Assembly: GCA_001179505.1 (NCBI GenBank)
Contig: CDMY01000164.1
Coordinates: forward strand, 116,101 to 172,118
Length of the DNA stretch: 56,018 nt
From: Vitrella brassicaformis
Taxonomy: Eukaryota > Sar > Vitrellaceae
Direction of reading: 5' to 3'
Shown: in pieces, positions 22,905 to 33,116 of the stretch
How positions within the stretch are numbered: the stretch's first letter is position 1
Layout of the letters: each line of letters starts with the position of its first letter
Made by a program: the position numbers and the translations under genes
The notes under the pieces: generated by a model
Database searches by the model: none
Told to the model about the DNA's origin: nothing
What the model saw: only the letters and a program-made list of their open reading frames with translations

Positions 22905-23892
22905 ATGAAAGGGGGACGACCAGACCGTGAATCGCAACTTACGAGCCGCATTCCGATGATGAAATTCATCTTCTCAATGGCACAGGCAGTACTCGTCCTT
23001 CTTCTGGTGTGGTTTGCTGGATTCTCCGCAGGGCGATGTATGCGCGCGTCAGGCAAGAACGTGACACTGTCCCGCCACCTGCAAACCAGTCTCACCGCTT
23101 CACGGGAGGCTTCGCATGAGGGGCTGACAAATTGCAAACAACCAGGTTTATTGACTACACAGAAGAAACGAGGACGGAATGCCCGCCTGTCGTGCAGGCC
23201 TCTTTGCGCTGACATTTGACGACGCACCAACCGACAACTTCGAGCGGATGTTGGATGTGTTGAAAGACCATCACGTGAGAGCAACTTTGTTTGTCGTTGG
23301 GGAATACCTCCGTGACCCTGAATCTGTTTCGCTGCTGAAGCGCGCCGAAGAGGAAGGTAAGAGACCAAGGAAACCAACATGCGCGCATTTTGCCTGTGCG
23401 TCCTGGAAGGACATGTGATCGAGAACCATTCATGGGACCATTCCCGTCTCTCCGAGTTGAGCGATGATGAGATCCGACGTCAAATCGAACGGACCGAGAA
23501 AATCTTCCATGAGCAACTGGGACATGGGAGCCGGTATATTCGAGCGCCATAGTGAGCTCATAATCTCTTCTTTCAGCCAGAGTACTATGTCCCGTGACTC
23601 TCTGTGTCCTTTCAGTGGGGACTGTGGCAATTTGATTCCAATAGCCGATGAATACGAATTGACAGTTGTCGGCTGGTCTGTCGACTTGGATGTGAAGTCG
23701 AAAGAAGATCGTGGCACAGTGGAATCTCGGCTTTCTGATGCTGAAGATGTTACGTCCTCGCAGATCTGCCTGATGCACGATTCAACCCATATGTTGGAGA
23801 CGAAATCTATCGACGCACTCCCGGAAATTATCCAGCTTGTCCATGACAAAGGATATAAGTTTGTGACCCTAGAGGAATGTCTCAAAGGCTAA
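22905..23892 (+). CDS. Polysaccharide (chitin-type) deacetylase, NodB domain, membrane-anchored
   Basis: Exons 22905-23145, 23198-23356, 23410-23551 and 23616-23892 (TAA) have agreeing phases and give about 272 residues. After a hydrophobic N-terminal anchor (FSMAQAVLVLLLVWFAGF) the NodB homology domain shows its motifs in order: LTFDDAPT (catalytic Asp and metal Asp), ATLFVVGEYL, ENHSWDH (the metal-binding H..H pair), RYIRAPYGDCG, VVGWSVDLD and ICLMHDST. The metal ligands and the base Asp are all present, so it is probably active, removing N- or O-acetyl groups from a glycan at the cell surface or in the secretory pathway. GC content and codon use are lower than in the flanking 5-16 kb genes. 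A second, partial copy follows the assembly gap, and long inverted repeats bracket the pair. Confidence 0.82.
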
Positions 23893-24300
23893 GGGCTTCC
23901 AACAGAGAGACACAACATGTTCTCTTTCTGTTTGCAATGTCATGAGAGAAGGAAAGAAAAATCTTAAGAACTTAAACGCATACTTTAACTTTGTCAGGAC
24001 ACGCATTCAGGAAAAAGACTAGAGCTGTCGTGAAATACGGATGCAGAGTTTTTGTCGTTCTCGACAAAGTTCAATCCTAAATTAGTGGGTGGAAGTCCAA
24101 ACCGCTCGAATCTGAGCCCCTCGTGAAGGAACAGTCCGTCTGTCTCTCAATCATTCATTTTCCGAAGAGACTTGATATTGACATAATGTATCTCACAACG
24201 ATTCCCGCCATCTACTCATGCCCATCTATCGCCCTGTTGGAAAGCCTCATATCCATCCACCCTTCTCTACTATCTACGCATCGAAATCCCAGTCTGGCTG
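23650..24300 (+). repeat. Deacetylase 3' end and flank, copy 1
   Basis: This last-exon-plus-downstream segment recurs at 24828-25432 with scattered substitutions and indels, including about 400 bases beyond the stop. The duplication is therefore of genomic DNA rather than of an mRNA copy. Confidence 0.85.
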
Positions 24301-24527
24301 GTCAGTGTGTTGGTCGCAATTCCATCTACATCCACTAATCTACACCATACTCTGTCTGCTCCGACTCGGAGATGCGCCCCCACCACCCCGTGGGCCTCCT
24401 CCCTTGGATTTGCAACGGTTCCTTGTGCGGCGTGTAGTACTGCAGAAACTTGCGCGATGCTACTGGGCGGGATCGGTTCCTCCTCCGCTTGAGCCCCTTT
24501 GACTCTGCGTGCTCATGGGACTGTATT

Positions 24528-24827
24528 NNNNNNNNNNNNNNNNNNNNNNNNNNNNNNNNNNNNNNNNNNNNNNNNNNNNNNNNNNNNNNNNNNNNNNNNN
24601 NNNNNNNNNNNNNNNNNNNNNNNNNNNNNNNNNNNNNNNNNNNNNNNNNNNNNNNNNNNNNNNNNNNNNNNNNNNNNNNNNNNNNNNNNNNNNNNNNNNN
24701 NNNNNNNNNNNNNNNNNNNNNNNNNNNNNNNNNNNNNNNNNNNNNNNNNNNNNNNNNNNNNNNNNNNNNNNNNNNNNNNNNNNNNNNNNNNNNNNNNNNN
24801 NNNNNNNNNNNNNNNNNNNNNNNNNNN
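24528..24827. other. Assembly gap of 300 N
   Basis: A run of exactly 300 unknown bases, probably a nominal gap size. The right edge falls inside the last exon of the second deacetylase copy. Confidence 0.98.
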
Positions 24828-25069
24828 AATACGAATTGACAGTTGTCGGCTGGTCTGTCGACTTGGATGTGAAGTCGAAAGAAGATCGTGGCACAGTGGA
24901 ATCTCGGCTTTCTGATGCTGAAGAGGTTACGTCATCGCAGATCTGCCTGATGCACGATTCAACCCATATGTTGGAGACGAAATCTATCGACGCACTCCCG
25001 GAAATTATCCAGCTTGTCCATGACAAAGGATATAAGTTTGTGACCCTAGAGGAATGTCTCAAAGGCTAA
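24828..25069 (+). CDS. Second polysaccharide deacetylase copy, 5' part lost in the gap
   Basis: The reading YELTVVGWSVDLD through LMHDSTHMLETKS to the TAA at 25067-25069 matches the last exon of the first copy with very few changes (EDVTSS becomes EEVTSS). The upstream exons, if present, are in the gap. It could be a real tandem gene, or an unmerged allele placed beside the first copy by the assembler. The downstream flank differs by indels, which favours two real copies or two haplotypes over a simple assembly duplicate. Confidence 0.75.
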
Positions 25070-25432
25070 GGGCTTCCAACACAGAGACACAACATGTTCT
25101 CTTTCTGTTTGCAATGTCATGAGAGAAAGAAAAAAACCTTAAGAGCTTATACGCAGGCATACTTCAACTTTGTCAGGACACGCATTCAGGAAAAAGACTA
25201 GAGCTGTCGAATATATGAAATCCGGATGCAAAGTTTCTTTCCTTCTCGACGAAGTTCAAAAGGAACAGTCTGTCTCTCAATCATTCACTTTCCGAAGAGA
25301 TTTAATATTGACATATAATGTGTGTATTCTCAACAACGATCCCCGCCATCCTCAAATCCATCCATCGCACTCTTGCCACATATCCATCCACCTCTTCTCT
25401 ACTATCTACAAGGATCGAAATCCCAGACTGGC
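24828..25432 (+). repeat. Deacetylase 3' end and flank, copy 2
   Basis: Partner of 23650-24300. It ends near CCCAGACTGGCC, after which the sequence resembles parts of the left inverted-repeat arm (GAAGCCTCCTCC, TTTTTTGAGGGGTTTG). Confidence 0.85.
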
Positions 25433-25929
25433 CACCCCGTGGAAGCCTCCTCCGATTTTTTGAGGGGTTTGGGACGTCTTAGAAAAAAAGATGGGGGGGT
25501 GTGGAGGGGCGAAGCACCCCGGGTTTTCGCCCGTGGAAAATGGCTCTTGTTACCGCAAGAGATTGAGCCCAACACACGAGATCGAGCTCTGTGTTGCGGC
25601 CGGTCTACAGGCAAGATGTGTGGGTGGTGTTGGGACCGGCCCCCTTCTCTGGCACTATGGAGCTACCCGGTGGACTGACGACGATGAACCTGCAATGCAT
25701 ACGACAGCTCAGATCAGTTTCACGAATCTTGCTCTAAGCTGAAAGCTGAGCTGGAGGGTGCTTATGCAGCCCCGATTTGAGTTTTGCGGCCTCCGACAAA
25801 CCAACTTTTTTTCTCCGGCAAACCAACTTTTTTTTCTAGGGGGTCTTTTCAAGATCTGTCTTCGGATATCTGTGGAGGGGGTCACCGCGAGGAACGAGTT
25901 TGCTTCGAGGTTCAAATCCGGTCACTCGT
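25433..25929. other. Spacer, no gene seen
   Basis: A short G-rich stretch (about 25485-25510) and repeat-like blocks. The duplicated phrase AACTTTTTTTCTCCGGCAAACCAAC near 25802 is notable, but I see no coding content. Confidence 0.45.
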
Positions 25930-26904
25930 TTGCGCGAAACACGGCGGCAAAAAACCCGGAAAATCGGTTTTGGCTGTTTTCTCTCGGGTTTTTGGTGCGT
26001 TCGCCGCGCAAGTCTGTGTGTGAGTGCTCCTTTGTGTGCTCTGTCCTCACGCAAGCGGTCATCGCTCTGCGTTTCGTCAAACACGAGAACCAGCCACCGA
26101 AAGTTGACGCTGCCGTCAACCCAAATCACCACAATTGTGTCAATGCATGATACATTTCGCCACGCTGTGTTCACACGTAAGCGCTACTTGCTTTTCGTTC
26201 CGTCAACAAGAAGAACCAGTCACTGAAAGGTTACACAGCCATGAACCATCAGTCACACAATGCATCGTTCACGGCACAACTGCTTTACGCTCTCTTCGTA
26301 CGCCAGTGGCCGTCGCTCTTCGACCCGCAAACGAGACCATAGCCGCTGAAAACTTGCTCACCGCTAGATCCACCGCAATCTCCTTGCACACGCTTCAAGG
26401 TCGATCTGGTTGATGAGAATATATGCGCACAGACGCTGCCAAAAAGGAGTCTGCTTCTAGTCGCAATTGCGCTTTCTTGTTGGCGGAAAATGTGGCGAAC
26501 ATAGGCGAACACTGGTGTCGGTTACACGGAATTTGGGCTTCTGCTGATTTCTCTCGGGACTGCGATGCATTCGATGCAAAAGCATGTATGTCTGATACAT
26601 TTCGTCATGTTGTGTCTGCACGCCAGCGGCCATGGCCCTGCGCCGTTTTGAGAAAGAGAACCAGCCACCGAAAGTTGACACAGCTGTGGACCTAAATCAG
26701 CACGATTGTGTCAATGCATGATACATCTCGCTATACTGTGTTCACACGCAAGCGGTCAGCTTTCATTACTCTTGTCAAAAAGGAGGAACAGCCACCCGAA
26801 GTTCACACAGTTGTGTCGGCCACCGAAAATTTACACATTCCCTCGCGTTTTTTGACACCGAATAGATGTTCAGTCAGCTGCTTGTTATCGGCAGCACACC
26901 ACAC
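25930..26904 (-). repeat. Long inverted repeat, right arm
   Basis: Inverse partner of 19766-21740, shorter because of internal deletions relative to the left arm. The outermost matching block is CAGCTG..TGTTATCGGCAGCACACCAC. Spacing between the inner ends is about 4.2 kb and contains both deacetylase copies. Confidence 0.72.
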
Positions 26905-27228
26905 ATCAACCTATCCATTACGTTGGCCTGCATCGGGATGACGCGACAGACTGTGGCGTTTGCCAGTGATGTGGCGAGGGATCAGCAAGTCACTGAGTGT
27001 GAACGACAGTGACATCGACAATCTCTCTCTCGAATGAATCTTCGCCGAGAAGTGGCTCAATAAGTGTCAAAGGGCCTCTGCGGAACAAACATCGAACGCA
27101 CTTCTTGAGCTGACGATGACTTCTCAATTCATGTTCCAACTTACTATGGTGCGATTTGGTTCTTTGACATTGCTAATTGTGTCTCCCTCCCTCCCTCCCT
27201 CCCTCCCCTCTCTCTCTCTCAATGATTA
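26905..27228. other. Spacer with (CCCT)n tract
   Basis: A CCCT microsatellite of about 28 bases at 27183-27210 precedes the TA dinucleotide where the TIR element inserted. No gene seen. Confidence 0.5.
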
Positions 27229-28283
27229 CAGTGGGCCTCGGATAAATGGGGCACGGCCCAGGTGTTTTATATAGCGTTTTTCCCATATATCCGTTGTCCC
27301 ATTTAAGCGAGGCAATGCACACGCCTTCTGCTTAGCCGTCTGAGTCACCAGTGCATCGCAGCAGGCCACCTGACTCGCCTGGCGTGAGCTTGGCCCGGAA
27401 AAAAGAAAAAAAGCAACCCGGCCGGCGGCGTGGATGAGGAGAGCGAGCAAAGCAAGTGCTTGAGCGTTGCTTGGGCGAGACAGACAAGCAGGAGTGATTC
27501 ACCGGCGAATGAGTGATGGAACACGACGAGCTATCGACAGATTGAGTGATGGAATGTCCAGAAACACTCATGAATCATGCAGAGACAGTCACTCACCACA
27601 CCATCACACCTCTTACCTGCTTACCACTATCCTCCTCTGCCATAGTCTGCTCGGCACTCATCTCTCGCTCCCCCTCACTCACGAATGATGAATGATTCAC
27701 TCATTCTTCTCAAATCACTCCTTCTTCTCAGATCACTCAAATCACTCAATGAATGATTCGCTGTCGAAAGCTTGAAGGTCGAACAACGTGGAGAAGAAGC
27801 TCATGGCTGAGCAGAGAGGAGACAGACGGTGCGATGATAACGTCTACGGTTCTCGAGAGAGGCGGAGAAACTCTCGAGACTCTGAGTAGCCCTCCTCACT
27901 CCGCTGGTGGGGAGGGCCGCAGGTGGCCACCTGCTCGTCTGACGATGGTTTTCGAGTCGCTCTCTCACTGCAAATGCTATGATGTGCTCAGAGGCAAGCC
28001 ATTCATGGTGCTCCGCGGCTTGTTTGCTTCGCTGCTTTTCGTTTGCTTGCTTGGCCCCACTTTGGCGGCCCCGATCTCGGCTCTTTATGGGCGTTTGACG
28101 GTAAAATTCAATTCACAGTGATCAGTGAGGCACGCTGGACCACATGCAGGTCATTGCGACTTCTCACAATGAATGAATGTCACCGGCTTCGACAAACGCG
28201 CAAAGTTTACATCGGATAAATGGGATTTTCCCATATAACGATTTTCCCATATAAGCAGGGTCCCATTTATCCGAGGCCCACTG
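27229..28283. mobile_element. Non-autonomous DNA transposon with 22-bp TIRs and TA duplication (pogo/Tc1-mariner-like)
   Basis: Left end CAGTGGGCCTCGGATAAATGGG (27229-27250) is perfectly inverted at 28262-28283, and both ends are flanked by TA (27227-27228 and 28284-28285). TA target sites plus CAGTGG-type termini are typical of pogo/Tc1-mariner elements. The 1055-bp interior has no DDE transposase. It holds repeated ATTC/CACTCA motifs around 27680-27750 and a short frame ending in a hydrophobic stretch (FASLLFVCLLGP). Its left 440 bp has a diverged relative at 33117-33640. The terminal structure is certain; superfamily assignment is inference. Confidence 0.85.
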
Positions 28284-28285
28284 TA

Positions 28286-30632
28286 GACACCTGTCTTATT
28301 GACGCTGTCCAATACTTTGGTTTGAGGCCCTCTGGCAGCTAACTGAAGCAACTGCAGCCATATTTGGGTTGAGTCCACGAGACATCAATGCCACATAAAA
28401 AAAAAGACCGCCGCCAGACTGTACGCCATTAGGATGGGGTAAATAGGTGGATGCTCGCCGAGTTCATGGCACGTAGATTGATAACATCCATGAATGAACA
28501 GACATCGGCCGAGACATGACATCCATGCGGCATCATTCCAACAAAAATGGCGGATCAGTCATGAAAGACAAGGCCGCCAACCGTGCATTCTCCAGCAGCA
28601 GACCAGGCAGGCAGCTCTCTAAGGCGTCGCAGCCCTTTCCCAATATTGCCGTCAGCCAGGCGTCTCTTCTCCCCACGGGCGTATACGTAGCACTTGCAAC
28701 AGCCACCGGCGGCATCCCCTCAGCGAGAGATCCGAGGCATTCATATCCTTGGCAAGGCTCAGGCAAGGAAGAATCCGGATCTGTGGGGTCCGCCCCCCAG
28801 TCAGCATTTCGCACCCGGGCCTCATTCTGACGTCAAGGCCCCAGCCTAGCTTCGGACATTCGACACACAAAGGGAAGCTCCAGTTAACAAAGAGATGCTC
28901 CAACTTAAATGTTCAAACGCGGAAACAAGCGCGGAAAACAAATGCAACCGACAAGAACCGAAACCTTTCCTCCGTCAGCACCAGTCAGCACAACTCACCT
29001 TGCACAAGGGCGGAGATGAAAGACCACAAGGGCGGGGTGTCTGTGATGCTGTCTTGAGCTTGCTACTTCGTCCTTTGACGGCCAACACATCGCCTGGCTT
29101 CGGAGACACGTGTGGATTAGCGTTCGTACAACATTCCACACCGCTCTCTTCGCTTCCATCATGCATATTCCTCTACTTCCCCTCTCTTTACCGCTCCGGC
29201 TCAGGTGAAGGGCGATGGATGCAGCATTTTCTGCACCTCCCGTAAGCGGTGCGGTTGGCGTAGGTTGCGTAAGAGTGCTCGCTGTCCCGCCAAGTGTACC
29301 ACTCGTTCATCGTCGATCCACTTGAGGCGCTCAACGAGGTACTTGTGAGCTATGTGCTCTCGTGTCGCAGCTGCTAACGCCCCTTTTCTTGAAGGGAAGC
29401 AAGTCTGGGCTCACATGATATATACTGTGACCCTTGGGTATTTATACTTTATTAATCGCCGAATGTTCCGATGTAGGGCCATTGTAGGCAAAGACGCCTA
29501 GGTCGGTCGGCATACCTAAGCAGAGTACCTCTATCTTCCGCTTACAAAGCCCAATCATCGCTCACAAGCCGTGTCTCAGACGTCTCTTCAGTCAGATTGA
29601 CAAAATAATCCATTCTTTTTACTCATGTCCAGCCACTCCTTCCAGCCTGCCACCACAGAAAGGCACACGACATGTAAGACATACATGAATGAATTCAAGA
29701 ACAGCGAGACGCCGGGGTTTTCGCTGCATATGTATGTCTTATAGGTATGCCCACAAGCAGAAGATGCAACCGTCTCCGCTGCATCTGCCAGAGGGAAGTC
29801 ATCCTAGATGCAGCACTGTGGATGGGCTAGTATAGCATGCAGAAACCTGCGCAACACACTAATAGATGACGGGGGATGGAGAGAGACGAATTTATGCATG
29901 CAGGTAGCCACTACAGCGGGAAAGAAAAGGACTAGAGCTGTCGTGTGCATCCCCCGGCCCACATACCGCCGGGGTTTCGAATGAAATGGACAATCTCATC
30001 CCCAGCAAAAGCAGAGGTAATGGCTTCGCTCCCATTGCGCTGGCAACTCGGAGTTCTGCGAGGAGAATTCAGCAGCAGCGGTTTCAGGAGCACCCTAGGC
30101 GGCCTGACGGCCAGGTCAACCGTGCCATTAGATGAGTCAAATGGAGATGAATGCCTCTGAGGATTGTTGCAAATATACAACGCTTTCGGCGGGTAGCCGG
30201 ACGGTTCTGCATGGGCTGAGGAGATAGAGGCTTGTGGCTTTCTTCACGTATGTATAGCCGAAACGATATCTTCGGAAAGTCCTCGCTCGGTTGTAAACCG
30301 CCAGTGATGATTTCGGGAGCCGCCTGAACTTCACCACTCACCATGATGTTGACAGTGTCCTCTAATCCTTGACGGAGATGACAAATGGTGAGTGGTGATA
30401 GTGATGCGACGAATGTATCCCTTTCTCGTATGTGAGGCGCACTTCATCGTCTTGTGTTAATAAAGCATCCTGCTGCACATACCTGCACGCCAACAGACAC
30501 AAGATGCAGGTTCAGATCACCGTTGAGCGTGTCAGCCCGTGGCCATCGTCGATGAAAAAGGTTTGGGGTTTGAGGTTATGAGCGCCACGCTAAAGTTTTC
30601 TTGACGGTTCTATCCGCGCATTGGGCCCATAT
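28286..30632. other. Repeat mosaic, no intact gene
   Basis: 28505-28830 is a dispersed-family-B member (inverse of 18830-19130). 29551-29585 and 29695-29770 are short copies of sequence at 19415 and (inverted) 22000. The phrase AGACTAGAGCTGTCG at about 29928 also occurs at 24016 and 25196. No gene was recognised on either strand. Confidence 0.45.
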
Positions 30633-30766
30633 GAAACAACGCGTCCGGCAGACAAACCGTTCGATCACGATCGTATGGAAGAGAAATCGGTACCGGTGTT
30701 GTGTTGCTTGCAGTACTACACACACGTCAACGTGTCGAGAAGCTTCGTGTTTTTCGTCACGTTTTG
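30633..30766 (+). repeat. Dispersed repeat of about 135 bp, copy 1
   Basis: It shares CAGACAAA(C/A)CGTTCGATCACGATCGTATGG, GGTGTTGTGTTGCTTGCAGTACT and GTCGAGAAGCTTCGTG (given here in pieces) with 55435-55573. In both places it lies just downstream of the 3' end of a minus-strand coding region. Confidence 0.85.
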
Positions 30767-30899
30767 ATCAGTGTGATTGAAAATTCCCTTGAGATGTTGG
30801 AATGATGTGTCGGCCCGGAGATGGATAACCTCGGCTATAGCCTAATTGGTTTCTCAACAGAAGAAACTCGCGCTTGCGGGTAAAACGAGGCAACAGGAT

Positions 30900-31500
30900 C
30901 ATACTCATCTCCAAACGAATCATCGCCATCCCTTATGTCCTTCTTGGGTGCCTCTTCGCAGGTCGAACTTCTGGCGGTTGACGGAAGAGATCCCGTCGAC
31001 TATCATGTGGTGGATAAACTTCGAATATGCGGTCACCATCGATTGTCTGCTGCTTCACCGCTTGACGCCGCAGCCTCTTCTCACCGCTCCCGAAGCATCG
31101 AAGAGGTGCAGGAGCGAGTCGATGGTCGAGCCTTTCGTGTTATCTGCAGCCACACCGGTGTTATCTGCAGCCACACCGGTGTTATCTGCAGCCACACCGG
31201 TAAGTGCCGCCAGACACAGCAAAATAAGCCTTCGCGGCTTTCATGACGGTCTTGTCGATGCCGCTCTCGCGGGTCAGGCACACATTCGCAATGACACGAT
31301 GTACTTGTTGTCCCTCAGGTCTTTGTAGTGGTTCAGCAAGTGGATGCAGATAATTTGGAACGCCCGCATCTGCTCTTCGTTCAATCGGTAACTGTTCGCC
31401 CACAACGGAGAAGGTGTTGTCGTAGACCGTCTCAGGCGGCTTGAATGCGGACGCCGGCTGCGCCAGCAGTCGAGTGAGATCGGTGGTATTCATCGAGTGA
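30900..31500 (-). pseudogene. Decayed Pif1/Helitron-type helicase fragment
   Basis: Reading the minus strand in more than one frame gives, in order, LNEEQMRAFQIICIHLL (the N-terminal Q-motif-like box of Pif1/Helitron helicases), CLTRESGIDKTVMKAAKAYF (a degenerate Walker A), ALTGVAADN...KGSTIDSLLHLF (motif TGVAAxNxxGxTI) and MIVDGISSVNRQKF (Walker B, with the expected DE replaced by DG). The order and spacing fit the family. Frameshifts between motifs, the altered Walker A and the lost Glu show that it is dead. A Helitron origin is likelier than the cellular PIF1 gene because the locus is repeat-rich, but I cannot separate the two. Confidence 0.7.
31137..31199 (+). repeat. Three exact 21-bp tandem units
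   Basis: GTGTTATCTGCAGCCACACCG is repeated three times without a mismatch. On the minus strand each unit encodes TGVAADN, the core of the helicase motif, so the motif is tripled in frame. Confidence 0.95.
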
Positions 31501-31529
31501 CCACCGTGTGTGAAGAGATTCGACTCCAA

Positions 31530-32135
31530 GAGAAGCTACTCACTCAGAAGGCTTGCTTCATCTGACGTGGCGCGGCTGTGGCCGATTTCATTTACCTTAT
31601 TGCGTTGCTGGTGCAGGTCATCGTTGGGCTGATCCTGGCGGTTCCCATTTGATTGACAAGCCGATTGACCGTCATCAAGGGCAGTCGTCGATAGCCCCTT
31701 CAACAGGCACATCCAATTGTATCCAGCGATGCATTGATATACTTCGCGAACGTCTTCAACACGGGCGCAGCAGGAGCGGCAATAGGGGGATGGGGTGGCT
31801 TGCGTTCTTGGTGCAGCCACTCTGAATACCTGCATGTTATCGCCACGTCTGTCGTCAAGATCTGCATGTTTTTCGAGCTCTCGCCATTGTTGCATGCGTC
31901 GGTGTGCTTCTCGAAAACACTCGTGCTGTGCATGTCTCTGTGACGCATAATTGAACCACCACTTCGCACGCTGCTTTCGACCCTCGCCCAATTCGCGGCC
32001 CGGGATGCCCACGCAGTGGGTGCCCCTTACCCGGAATATGAGGCTCGAGTTCGGGGGTCTAGGGCGTTCGTTAAACGACTATGTATTGAGGAAAGGTTTG
32101 AAGCCATTCTCTATTCGTCTAGGCATCGCAGCGAC
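31530..32135. other. Upstream part of the decayed helicase region or spacer
   Basis: Minus-strand frames here (for example one containing EWLHQERKPPHPP) may be remnants of the same element. I recognise no further helicase or Rep motif. The last bases overlap the probable 5' leader of the FTR gene. Confidence 0.35.
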
Positions 32136-32848
32136 ATGAATCTTTTCCAGGTAACGAAGCGAGTGATGAGCCTCTGTTTGACTCACTCGCTATCGGTGGA
32201 TATTTCTTCCTGCAGGCTCGGTCACTTCTGCTCTTCTACTGTCTTCAAGATGGGCCTGCATCCGACGCGCTCCTCCCCTCCGTCCTTCCGCAACGTCGAC
32301 GACCAAGCGCGATCAAGGCGCAGCTTAACTCACCTCGAGACTGCAGGTGCAAAGGAATTTGCTTGGCTGTCGTCGCTGCCTGGGATGCAAGACGTCGCTC
32401 ATCTCGGATGGCCAAGCCATCTCTACTAGCCTATGCTGCCTTCTGTCCCCCCTCCACCATCCTTCAACGCTTCCACTTGTCCACGTCCCCGTCTGGCCAA
32501 CTTTCCCCTCCGTCCCGCCTCCCTCTTGTCTTCTCTGCCTCCTCCAGCATGCTGCCCGAGTGCGACGACCACGTCGGGTCTTTCACTGTGGGTGATAGGG
32601 TGCGGGTGATAGAAAGCACCGTGGTTTTGTGGCACAGGCCGGCGTTCCGCAAAGAGGGCTTCAACCCGCGTGGCTTGGTGGGGACTGTAGTGAGGGTCCG
32701 CAACGAACAGAGGCTGACCGTCACTAAACCGCTAGTGGTCAAGTTCAACGAACCGCCATTCTCGGCACATTTTTCCTCAGACGAGCTTGAGCTGATCAGC
32801 ACTAGCTCAGTTGATGAAGAATGGAAGACTGGAAGAATGGGATACTGA
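32136..32848 (+). CDS. Ferredoxin:thioredoxin reductase variable (alpha) chain, plastid-targeted
   Basis: The C-terminal part reads FTVGDRVRVIESTVVLWHRP, then GLVGTVVRVR, KPLVVKFN and FSAHFSSDELELIS. This is the SH3-like fold of the FTR variable chain, which pairs with the catalytic 4Fe-4S chain to pass electrons from ferredoxin to thioredoxin in plastids. The domain (about 32566-32810) is complete. The upstream frame stays open to the acceptor at 32215. A short first exon 32136-32150 (MNLFQ, donor GTAACG) fits in phase and gives a leader of about 120 residues. Starting at ATG 32408 (MAKPSLLAYAAFC) is the alternative, with a more signal-like N terminus. Either would suit bipartite targeting to a complex plastid. 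Family call strong, start uncertain. Confidence 0.85.
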
Positions 32849-33116
32849 GTTGTCCAGTATTCCAACGTTGCGCCATCGCATCCGAATCATGTTTGATGGA
32901 CATTTAGGTTGTGGATGGGTCGTGTGTTTGGGTTGTGTGGTTCGGCTAAGCGCTCAGTGCGCTTTGTTGAGTAGATACATGAACGGGCGAGGAAGTTCGT
33001 CTCAGCATCAGTCCATATCAAGCGTCCTCCATGCATGTCTGCTGAATCAGACACGTAGGACATGTACATGCATGTAGATGCATTGCAAGTACAAAATTCT
33101 GCCTTGTGGGTTGATA
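32849..33116. other. Spacer downstream of the FTR gene
   Basis: Presumed 3' UTR and spacer. No gene or repeat structure seen. Confidence 0.5.

Noticed and set aside
30846-31328. Plus-strand 160-codon frame
   Set aside because: It is antisense to the helicase motifs, which give a far better family match on the minus strand.
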